The position numbers and the translations under genes are program-made. From the NCBI GenBank assembly GCA_029935135.1, contig JAOZKX010000020.1:1-13252 (forward strand): a DNA stretch of 13,252 nucleotides, read 5' to 3'. The notes below the pieces were generated by a model, which worked only from the letters and a program-made list of their open reading frames with translations, was not told where the DNA came from and made no database searches. The DNA is from Desulfocapsa sp. (GTDB lineage: Bacteria > Desulfobacterota > Desulfobulbia > Desulfobulbales > Desulfocapsaceae). Below, one piece after another: positions 7,172-13,252 of this stretch. Each line of letters begins with the position of its first letter. The stretch's first letter is position 1.

Positions 7172-7183
7172 CCTGGCTCCAGG
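7172..7183. repeat. Small inverted repeat in the divergent dnaG / hypothetical spacer
   Basis: CCTGG and CCAGG are separated by CT in the 193-base divergent intergenic region (7144-7336). The repeat falls within the predicted 5' leader of the minus-strand gene. It could be an operator half-site pair or a minor RNA hairpin. The arms are only five bases, so chance is a real possibility. Confidence 0.25.
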
Positions 7184-7230
7184 ATCGTGTTTCCAGCATT
7201 AGACGATTCCTTTTTGTGCAGCTATGATGT

Positions 7231-7239
7231 ATTATATCA
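7231..7239 (-). promoter_or_regulatory. Extended -10 promoter for the minus-strand operon
   Basis: Read on the minus strand this is TGATATAAT, a perfect extended -10 (TG-n-TATAAT). There is no clear -35, as is common for extended -10 promoters. The transcript would have a leader of about 80 bases before the ATG at 7143. The same AT-rich patch on the plus strand contains TATGAT (7223-7228), with a poor TTAGAC 18 bases upstream, which might serve dnaG. The two promoters would then overlap. The rest of the 193-base spacer shows no other clear signal. Confidence 0.55.
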
Positions 7240-7336
7240 CCCTTGCTGTGTATGGTGTATGTTTCTTTTTAGTGGCTGCAAAAATTATTTGTCCGGAATG
7301 TTCAGGGCTCCTGATATCCGGCTTTTGGGAAAATAG

Positions 7337-9178
7337 ATGGGATATTCAGATTCTGGTGATGGGATAGCGGCTCAGGTAAAGGAGCAGGCTGATATTGTAC
7401 AGGTCATCGGGGAATGTGTGGAGTTGAAGAAGGCCGGAGTCCGTTATCTCGGTCTCTGTCCCTTTCATGGCGAGAAAACACCCTCTTTTTCTGTTCACCC
7501 CGGCCAGCAGTTTTTTCACTGCTTTGGCTGTGGGGCCTCGGGTGATGTCTATTCCTTTCTCATGAAGTATCATAATCTCGATTTTCCAGAGGCCTTAAAA
7601 GATCTTGCCCGTCGGTATCAGATTGAAATCCCTGAACGACAGCAGTCTGCCCAGGAAAAGGAGAAGGAGCGCCTGCGCAAGGCAATGTTTGCGGTCAATG
7701 AAAAGGTGGCATCAATATTTCGTGATTATTTGCTCAAATCACCAAAGGCGGCAGGGGCCAGACGCTACCTTGAAGAACGGCAGATTCCCCTGCAGACACA
7801 GGAGCAGTTTAAGCTTGGTTATGCCCCTTCTCCAGATGCTGTCGGCTGGGATTTTCTCGGCAGTCAGCTGAATCGGGAAGAATCACAGATTGCAGAGTCC
7901 CTGGGGTTGCTGGTAAAAAAAGAAAATGGCGGAACCTATGACCGCTTCCGGGACAGGGTACTTTTCCCCCTTTTTGATCGACAGGGGAGGACCATAGGTT
8001 TTGGCGGTCGAATTGTGGGAGAAGGGCAGCCCAAATATATGAATTCACCGGAGAGTCTGGTGTTCAGTAAGAGTAACTCGCTGCTGGGCCTGTATCAGCA
8101 AGGAGATGCTATTCGCCGCAATCAGCAGGCGGTGCTGGTGGAAGGAAACTTTGATCTGGTCTCCCTTGTAGTGCATGGCTGTGCGAATGTGGTGGCTCCT
8201 CTGGGCACTGCGCTGACGGTGCAGCAGATAAAGTTGTTGAAGAGATACGCGGATGAATGTGTGCTGCTTTTTGACGGGGATACGGCCGGGGTCAAGGCTG
8301 CCATGCGTTCAGTGCCACTTTTCCTGAGCGAACAGATGGCTGGAAAAGTCGCACTCTTGCCAGTTGGACATGATCCGGATACCTTTATCCGTGAGAAAGG
8401 ACTGGTGGCACTTGAGAAGCTGCTGGCCGAGGCACTCCCCCTCCCTGAATTCACCCTTTCCCAACTAGTGGAAGAGCATGGGCTGACGCTGGACGGGAAG
8501 GGCAGAATTATTGAGGCGCTGCGGCCACTTCTGCAAGCGGCAGCCTCTCCACTGCAGCGTTCTCTTATGTTATCCCACTTCAGCGAAACTATCGGCATTC
8601 CAGCGGAAGAGTTGGGGACGGCCATTACTGTAGCTTCGCCTCCTTCTGCCCCTCCACCTCCTTCGCCTCCCCCGGAACATGAAAGGCGGCGCCCTGTTGA
8701 ACAGGAGCGGCTTGTTCCACTGACGCCTTCACAAAAACGATTGCTGAGCTATATGGTGCTCTATCCGGCCTCTTTTGCAAGGCTTGCAGAGGCCGGGTTG
8801 CGTACCTGTCTAACTGGAACTATCGGTGAAATCGTATTTCTCCAACTAATGGATCTGTTACGAAAAAACAGTGTGGTGGAGCCTGAAGAGCTGCTGGTTG
8901 GTTTGCCGGAGGGTGGGGAAAGACGGCTGGTGGCAGATGTTCTGCTTAACTCAGCGGCAGAGAGTGATGCGCTTCACAGTCAGGGGACGGAAGATGAGTT
9001 GGATGAGTTATTGCTCTGGCTGAAAAAAGAGAAACTGGTTAAAAAATCAGAGCAGTTAATGCAAAAGATACGAGAATGTTCCCAGGGAAATAAGAGTACA
9101 GACCTTCAGCAACTACTGCGTGAAAAAATGGAAGTAGATAAAAAAATGCAATCGCTTCGACCCAAAAACCTTTTGTGA
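7337..9178 (+). CDS. dnaG: DNA primase
   Basis: Synthesises RNA primers at the replication fork together with the replicative helicase. At 613 residues it is slightly longer than E. coli DnaG (581). The N-terminal CHC2 zinc-binding domain has ligands Cys41, His44, Cys62 and Cys65 (CPFHGEKTPSF, then FFHCFGCGASGD). The basic RNA-polymerase domain includes YDRFRDRVLFPLFD (201-214) and QPKYMNSPES (231-240). The TOPRIM catalytic centre has Glu269 in VEGNFD (more often VEGYMD) and Asp313/Asp315 in LLFDGDTAG, with GHDPDTF at 344-350. A proline-rich linker (~435-447) leads to the C-terminal helicase-interaction region. The ATG at 7337 has only a weak GGGA site. It is divergent from the minus-strand operon and followed by rpoD after 291 bases. 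The usual rpsU of the macromolecular-synthesis operon is not upstream. Confidence 0.97.
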   Translation: MGYSDSGDGIAAQVKEQADIVQVIGECVELKKAGVRYLGLCPFHGEKTPSFSVHPGQQFFHCFGCGASGDVYSFLMKYHNLDFPEALKDLARRYQIEIPERQQSAQEKEKERLRKAMFAVNEKVASIFRDYLLKSPKAAGARRYLEERQIPLQTQEQFKLGYAPSPDAVGWDFLGSQLNREESQIAESLGLLVKKENGGTYDRFRDRVLFPLFDRQGRTIGFGGRIVGEGQPKYMNSPESLVFSKSNSLLGLYQQGDAIRRNQQAVLVEGNFDLVSLVVHGCANVVAPLGTALTVQQIKLLKRYADECVLLFDGDTAGVKAAMRSVPLFLSEQMAGKVALLPVGHDPDTFIREKGLVALEKLLAEALPLPEFTLSQLVEEHGLTLDGKGRIIEALRPLLQAAASPLQRSLMLSHFSETIGIPAEELGTAITVASPPSAPPPPSPPPEHERRRPVEQERLVPLTPSQKRLLSYMVLYPASFARLAEAGLRTCLTGTIGEIVFLQLMDLLRKNSVVEPEELLVGLPEGGERRLVADVLLNSAAESDALHSQGTEDELDELLLWLKKEKLVKKSEQLMQKIRECSQGNKSTDLQQLLREKMEVDKKMQSLRPKNLL

Positions 9179-9355
9179 TGAAAAAAAGTTGAATTTTATC
9201 GTACAATTAAATTGTTAATGTCCACGCGTGTTCTTCTTTCTGTAACGCATCGAAGTAGCGCATTTTGTGCTTTCTCTTTGTCCATCTTCCTTCTTTTCAG
9301 CCATTGTTGAAAATCCCAGAATGTTCTTTTTTTTTAATTATTTATCGCGAAAAAG

Positions 9356-9383
9356 TTGAATATCATTACGATTTTGTTATAGT
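9356..9383 (+). promoter_or_regulatory. Candidate sigma-70 promoter for rpoD
   Basis: TTGAAT (9356-9361) and TATAGT (9378-9383) are separated by 16 bases. Upstream lies an AT-rich stretch with a nine-T run (9327-9335), resembling an UP element. The leader to the rpoD ATG would be about 80 bases. This is the only good promoter in the 291-base dnaG-rpoD spacer (9179-9469). The rest of the spacer is pyrimidine-rich. It contains a weak hairpin (AGCGCA/TGTGCT, 9257-9271) followed by a T-rich stretch, which might end dnaG transcripts. Confidence 0.55.
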
Positions 9384-9469
9384 ACAAAGTTGGGGAAACA
9401 GGAAAGAAGACTTGTGTTGCCAGGTTGTTTTTGAGGATATCTTGAAAACAGATCAGGCGGTGAGGAAAA

Positions 9470-11092
9470 ATGGTACCATCTGAGAATAAAACGACTGGAG
9501 AGGCATCGGCGCAGGATGATGTGGTCGATCTGACCGGCATTTTTAATGCGGGAGAAAAAGTACGCTCTGTTGGCTTGCCAACAGGAGTGGATGAAGATCG
9601 TCGGGAAATAGTGACCAATGATCGGCGTTCCGGGCCTTTTTCCGACAGGAGGAGAAATCAGCGCAGGCTTGCCAGAGGACCGGCAAAGCGCAATATTGAG
9701 CATGGTGTCGATCCCATGAGCATTTATCTAAGGGAGATGGGCACGCTCACGCTTCTTAGTCATGAGGAAGAGCTGGAACTTGCCCGTATGATGGAAGAGG
9801 GTTTGTTTCGGGTCCAGAATGCCGTACTTTCAACTCCCCTTGCTATTCCCGCTTTACAGCATGTTGCCGATGAACTGCGTGAAGACAATATAAAGATTTT
9901 CCAGATCCTGCGTGGTATTCAGGATAATCAGACGACCGTTGTGGAAAAGGAAAAGAAGGCATTTCTGGATAAAGTTGACAAGGCCCTTCTGCTTGAAGAA
10001 AAACGAGTGGCACTTCAGGCCCAGTTTGCACTCTGTGTTGCGGATATGGAACAGACGGATGCAATTGCCGTCCAGATGTTGGAAATCGGACAAAAGGTTG
10101 CTGCACTGTTTCGAACTCAGATTATCTGTACTCGCTGCACCAACGGAGTTGCTTCCAACCTGAAGGATTTACAAAAACGATTCCGCAAAGTCAGAGTTGA
10201 AATATTGAAGGAACACAAGTTGGCTGCTGCAGAAAATGACGGCTCTCAACTGGATCCTGCCGACTTGGAATGTCGTATAAACATGCAGATGAAAGAGGAT
10301 GTAGGGCTTGGTTACAGGGCTCTGAACGCTATTCTTCATGAACTGGAGACCGGGCGTGATATCAACAAGCATGCTAAGGAATCGCTGGTTCGGGCCAATC
10401 TTCGACTTGTTATTTCTGTCTCTAAAAAATTTATCAATCGAGGCCTGCAGTTTCCTGACTTGATTCAGGAGGGAAATATCGGTCTGATGAAGGCGGTGGA
10501 GAAGTTTGACTATCACCGGGGCTATAAGTTCAGTACCTACGCGACCTGGTGGATTCGTCAGTCCATTACCCGTGGCATTGCCGATCAGGGACGTACTATT
10601 CGCCTGCCTGTGCATATGATAGAGACGGTGAATCGTCTACTCCGAGTTTCCAAGGATTTCCTGCGGGAAGAAAACAGAGAACCGAGTCCTGAAGAGATGG
10701 CAGAACAGCTTGGTACCGATCTGGAAAAAGTGAAGGCCGCTCTGAAAACTGCAAAAGACGCCATTTCCCTGGATACGCCTGTGGGAGATGATGAAGAGAC
10801 TTTTCTTGGAGATTTTATTGAGGATTGCTCCACTCCAGGCCCCCATGAGGCCACCATGGTGGAGAGTTTAAAGGAATGTCTGTGTAAGGTGATGTCTTCT
10901 CTCTCTCCCCGGGAGGCAAAGGTTGTTCGGATGCGCTACGGTATTGATGTGGGTTGTGACCATACCCTGGAAGAAGTTGGGAAATGTTTTGCTGTCACAC
11001 GGGAACGAATCCGTCAGATTGAAGCGCAGGCCATCAGGAAGTTAAAACATCCATCGCGTATTGATGAGTTGCGGGTTTTTATGACCGACTGA
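9470..11092 (+). CDS. rpoD: Primary RNA polymerase sigma factor (RpoD, sigma-70 type)
   Basis: Directs RNA polymerase to -35/-10 promoters. The start is fixed by an in-frame stop at 9461-9463, nine bases before the ATG. Region 1.2 is at ~81-111 ([20 protein letters not shown]). A non-conserved region spans ~115-300. Region 2 (~306-378) includes the near-invariant [20 protein letters not shown] and the -10 reading [17 protein letters not shown]. Region 3 is at ~379-455, with the finger [18 protein letters not shown]. Region 4 (~477-530) has the -35 reading helix-turn-helix [20 protein letters not shown]. Residues 1-80 do not resemble region 1.1; they hold a disordered-looking segment with an arginine-rich patch ([16 protein letters not shown], 51-66). 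The protein has nine cysteines, including a CxxC at 220-223. At 540 residues it is shorter than E. coli RpoD (613). Position after dnaG and the strong region 2/4 match make the primary sigma role likely. Confidence 0.95.
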   Translation: MVPSENKTTGEASAQDDVVDLTGIFNAGEKVRSVGLPTGVDEDRREIVTNDRRSGPFSDRRRNQRRLARGPAKRNIEHGVDPMSIYLREMGTLTLLSHEEELELARMMEEGLFRVQNAVLSTPLAIPALQHVADELREDNIKIFQILRGIQDNQTTVVEKEKKAFLDKVDKALLLEEKRVALQAQFALCVADMEQTDAIAVQMLEIGQKVAALFRTQIICTRCTNGVASNLKDLQKRFRKVRVEILKEHKLAAAENDGSQLDPADLECRINMQMKEDVGLGYRALNAILHELETGRDINKHAKESLVRANLRLVISVSKKFINRGLQFPDLIQEGNIGLMKAVEKFDYHRGYKFSTYATWWIRQSITRGIADQGRTIRLPVHMIETVNRLLRVSKDFLREENREPSPEEMAEQLGTDLEKVKAALKTAKDAISLDTPVGDDEETFLGDFIEDCSTPGPHEATMVESLKECLCKVMSSLSPREAKVVRMRYGIDVGCDHTLEEVGKCFAVTRERIRQIEAQAIRKLKHPSRIDELRVFMTD

Positions 11093-11137
11093 TCTCAATG
11101 TATCTTGCGCGTTACTGTGTAAAATAAAATGTTTTGT

Positions 11138-11162
11138 ATCCCGGGCCTGGCCCGGGATTTTT
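11138..11162 (+). terminator. Rho-independent terminator of rpoD
   Basis: ATCCCGGGCC and GGCCCGGGAT are exact complements around a single T. The RNA would form about 9 GC-rich pairs with a CTG loop, followed by a five-T run ending at 11162. An A-rich stretch precedes it. It lies 45 bases after the rpoD stop and ends only four bases before the dprA ATG, so it also forms the dprA leader. Confidence 0.9.
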
Positions 11163-11166
11163 GTTT

Positions 11167-12270
11167 ATGGCAACTGACTCTCTTATTGATTGGATGGCCT
11201 TAAGTCTTGTTCCGGGGCTTGGTGTTAAATCTATCTGGAAACTGGTGACCCATTTTGGCGGGGTGGAGGCTCTTTTTGCTGCCTGTGCTCCAGGTATGGA
11301 AAATGTTGCCCAAATTCGTCCTAAAGTGTTCACTGCTCTGGCCAACCCTGCTCCTTTTCGGGCGCAGGCCGCATCACACCTCAAAAAACTGCACAATTTT
11401 GGCGCACTGGCTGTCTGTCCGGATGATAAAGAGTATTCGGACCTGTTAACAAAAATATCCGATCCGCCGCCGGTGCTGTATCTGCAGGGAAGGGTGGAGC
11501 TGTTGTCTTCAGAGTGCGTGGCGATGGTTGGCTCACGAGCAGCAACCGCTTATGGGAAGCGCAGTTCTTTTGCTCTTGCTAAAAGTCTGGCCGCAGCTGG
11601 ACTGACTGTGGTTTCCGGTCTTGCCATGGGTATTGATGGTGAGGCCCATAGCGGAGCACTTGCGATGAATGGTGCAACTATTGCGGTATTGGGCTGTGGA
11701 CTCGATGTTGTGTATCCCCGACAGAATAAAAGCCTGTATGAAAAGATTCGTCGTCAGGGGCTGCTGGTCTCCGAATATTGTCTGGGGACTCGGCCGGATG
11801 GCTTTCGTTTTCCAGCCAGGAATCGAATTATTGCAGGACTCAGCCAAGGAATTGTGGTGGTGGAGGCGGCAAAGAAATCAGGCTCCCTTATTACTGCTGA
11901 AATGGGTCTTGAGGAAGGACGGGAAATATTTGCAGTTCCGGGACAAATCGATTCTTTTAAGAGCGGTGGAACCCATTGGCTTTTACAACAGGGGGCAAAG
12001 TTGGTATCATCTGTGGATGATATCCTTATTGAATTTGATAAGCAGTGGCAAGAGGATAGTGGCAGTGGTGAAAAGGGGATGGCTCAGCTGAATGTCGACC
12101 CCGAAGCCCTGGCCCTTCTGCAGAAAATTGATGTGTATCCCTGTGCCAGAAACGAGTTGATTGCAAAGTCTGAACTGGATACCGCAAAAGTTGCCGAATT
12201 ATTGCTTATTCTTGAACTGGAGGGTGTGGTAGAAATCATGCCCGGTGACCAGGTTCGACGACTGGTGTAA
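11167..12270 (+). CDS. dprA: DNA-processing protein DprA (Smf)
   Basis: Binds incoming single-stranded DNA during natural transformation and loads RecA; the family is also widespread in species not known to be competent. This 367-residue protein starts with a helix-hairpin-helix-like region (LSLVPGLGVKSIWKLVTHFG, 12-31). The Rossmann-like DprA core follows: MVGSRAATAYG (120-130), VVSGLAMGIDGEAHSGAL (148-165), TIAVLGCGLDVVYPRQN (171-187), FPARNRIIAGLS (215-226), VVEAAKKSGSLITAEMGLEEG (231-251) and FAVPGQ (255-260). A C-terminal winged-helix (DML1-like) domain spans ~308-367. The ATG at 11167 is chosen over a TTG at 11134 because the extra residues would be encoded by the rpoD terminator hairpin. 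The only Shine-Dalgarno-like GGGA lies in the 3' arm of that hairpin. rpe follows after 33 bases. The common neighbour topA is absent. Confidence 0.95.
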   Translation: MATDSLIDWMALSLVPGLGVKSIWKLVTHFGGVEALFAACAPGMENVAQIRPKVFTALANPAPFRAQAASHLKKLHNFGALAVCPDDKEYSDLLTKISDPPPVLYLQGRVELLSSECVAMVGSRAATAYGKRSSFALAKSLAAAGLTVVSGLAMGIDGEAHSGALAMNGATIAVLGCGLDVVYPRQNKSLYEKIRRQGLLVSEYCLGTRPDGFRFPARNRIIAGLSQGIVVVEAAKKSGSLITAEMGLEEGREIFAVPGQIDSFKSGGTHWLLQQGAKLVSSVDDILIEFDKQWQEDSGSGEKGMAQLNVDPEALALLQKIDVYPCARNELIAKSELDTAKVAELLLILELEGVVEIMPGDQVRRLV

Positions 12271-12303
12271 TTTATTTCAAAACCATAGAGTGAAGAGGAA
12301 AAT

Positions 12304-12990
12304 ATGCTTGATATACAATTTGCCCCATCAATTTTGTCTGCGGATTTTTCGCGTTTGGGGGCAGAAATTCGTGCTGTGGATAAGGCCGGTGCGGAAGTAA
12401 TTCATATTGATGTGATGGATGGACACTTTGTACCCAATATCACCATTGGCCCCCTGGTGGTGAAGGCAGCGCGTCCGGTAACCGGGAAGGTACTCGATGT
12501 TCATCTGATGATAGAGGATGCTGATAGCTATATCGATTCCTTTGCAGCAGCCGGGGCCGACTGGATTACTGTGCATGTGGAGGCGTGTACCCATCTGCAT
12601 CGCACGGTGGCCCGAATCAAAGAGCTTGGTAAAAAAGCCGGGGTCGTCCTCAACCCTGCCACATCTTTGTCCAGTGTCGATTATATACTGGAGGAGGTGG
12701 ATCTGGTTATGCTGATGAGTGTCAACCCGGGCTTTGGCGGACAGTCCTTTATAGAATCAACCTTGCGTAAGACGGATAGTCTCAGGAAACGAATTGATAC
12801 CCTGGGGCTGGAGGTTGGTATTGAGATTGATGGTGGTATCAGTGCGAAGACGATCGGGCGCGTGGCGGAAGCCGGGGCTAATATTTTTGTTGCCGGTTCT
12901 GCAATTTATGGTTGTGATGATTACAAGGCTGTGATTGCAGAGATGCGTGGTCTCGCTGAAGAAGGGAAGGCGGCAAGAGGGTCTGATTGA
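12304..12990 (+). CDS. rpe: Ribulose-phosphate 3-epimerase
   Basis: Interconverts ribulose-5-phosphate and xylulose-5-phosphate in the pentose phosphate pathway; a cytoplasmic (beta/alpha)8 barrel enzyme. The 228-residue length is typical. Active-site features are all present: substrate Ser9 (APSILSADF), metal/catalytic His34 and Asp36 (HIDVMDGHFVPN), His67 (DVHLMIED), the NPGFGGQSF loop (141-149) and the second catalytic Asp176 in IEIDGGIS. The phosphate-binding VAGSAIYG is near 196-203. The ATG has a GAGG site about six bases upstream. It lies 33 bases after dprA and 22 bases before a probable pgi, so it is likely co-transcribed with both. Confidence 0.97.
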   Translation: MLDIQFAPSILSADFSRLGAEIRAVDKAGAEVIHIDVMDGHFVPNITIGPLVVKAARPVTGKVLDVHLMIEDADSYIDSFAAAGADWITVHVEACTHLHRTVARIKELGKKAGVVLNPATSLSSVDYILEEVDLVMLMSVNPGFGGQSFIESTLRKTDSLRKRIDTLGLEVGIEIDGGISAKTIGRVAEAGANIFVAGSAIYGCDDYKAVIAEMRGLAEEGKAARGSD

Positions 12991-13012
12991 TATTGAATTG
13001 GAGGGAAGTTCT

Positions 13013-13252
13013 ATGTTGCAGTGGAAGGGAATAAACGATTGCCAGGCCTATTCGGAATTAAGGCGTTGTGCCGAAACGCTCCCCGATTTGACTGACCCTG
13101 GAGTGTTGACTGCTGAACGGATGAGCACCTTCTCTTGTTCCGGACCAGAGTTTGATCTGCTCTATGCCTGCCAACGCGTCAACAGGGAGGTCATGAACCT
13201 CTTTCAGTCCCTGGCCGACGAGTGTGAGCTGGTGGAACAGTTTAAACAGATG
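13013..13252 (+). CDS. pgi: Probable glucose-6-phosphate isomerase, N-terminal 80 codons (3' end outside window)
   Basis: The window ends exactly after codon 80 of an open frame. It starts with ATG at 13013 behind a strong GGAGGG site (13000-13005). The visible residues include LTDPGVLTAERM, FDLLYACQRVNREVM, and SLADECELVEQFKQM. This pattern resembles, from memory, the start of glucose-6-phosphate isomerase in some Desulfobacterota, where 'LT-P-VLT-R' and 'LLY-TQRV' precede a 'LADE--LV-QF--M--G' segment. Pgi would convert glucose-6-phosphate and fructose-6-phosphate, which fits the adjacent rpe. The catalytic region is outside the window, so the name is provisional; the existence of a coding region here is secure. 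Confidence 0.62.
   Translation, partial: MLQWKGINDCQAYSELRRCAETLPDLTDPGVLTAERMSTFSCSGPEFDLLYACQRVNREVMNLFQSLADECELVEQFKQM

Noticed and set aside
8122..8625. A 167-codon open frame antisense to dnaG
   Set aside because: Lies inside the TOPRIM-coding part of dnaG, with no recognisable domain and no start signal.
9265..9483. A 72-codon frame in the dnaG-rpoD spacer
   Set aside because: It overlaps the rpoD promoter and start, has no ribosome binding site, and has unusual, T-rich-derived composition.
11134..11166. TTG-initiated extension of DprA (Pro-Gly repeats)
   Set aside because: The extra residues are encoded by the GC-rich terminator hairpin, and the conserved DprA N-terminus begins after the ATG at 11167.

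Overview
The window is a stretch of bacterial chromosome carrying mostly housekeeping genes, with roughly even base composition and dense coding on both strands. The gene set suggests an anaerobic, Gram-negative member of the Desulfobacterota, perhaps near the Desulfobulbales. The pointers are a YggT / DivIVA-like / DUF167 run, a UbiB-type kinase beside HtpX, a dnaG-rpoD pair without rpsU, and the form of the last, partial gene. That placement is an inference from gene content, not from a phylogeny. I see no rRNA, tRNA, CRISPR array, insertion sequence, phage gene or other clear sign of recent transfer.

Layout. (1) Plus strand, 2-3732: the 3' part of metG (methionyl-tRNA synthetase with the C-terminal tRNA-binding domain), yggT, a long acidic DivIVA-family coiled-coil protein, yggU (DUF167), and a triosephosphate isomerase family gene. 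(2) Minus strand, 3755-7143: an unrecognised 238-aa protein, then htpX, then a ubiB/ABC1 kinase-like gene. These are transcribed towards the first block and meet it tail to tail with 22 bases between. (3) Plus strand, 7337-11092: dnaG and rpoD, divergent from block 2, followed by a strong intrinsic terminator. (4) Plus strand, 11167-13252: dprA, rpe, and the first 80 codons of what is probably glucose-6-phosphate isomerase.

Functionally the region mixes translation (metG), cell-pole or division organisation (yggT, divIVA), membrane quality control and quinone-associated functions (htpX, ubiB), replication and transcription initiation (dnaG, rpoD), DNA uptake/recombination (dprA) and central sugar-phosphate metabolism (tpiA, rpe, probable pgi).

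The most notable observation is in the tpiA-like gene. It is full length and clearly of the TIM family, but the catalytic glutamate of the loop-6 motif is a glycine, and the loop-6 and second phosphate-binding motifs are also altered. It looks like a pseudoenzyme or a re-purposed TIM. Secondary points are an RpoD without recognisable region 1.1 and with an arginine-rich N-terminus, a dprA start placed directly after the rpoD terminator, and an unrecognised protein leading the htpX-ubiB operon. I did not find convincing evidence of a wholly new multi-gene system.
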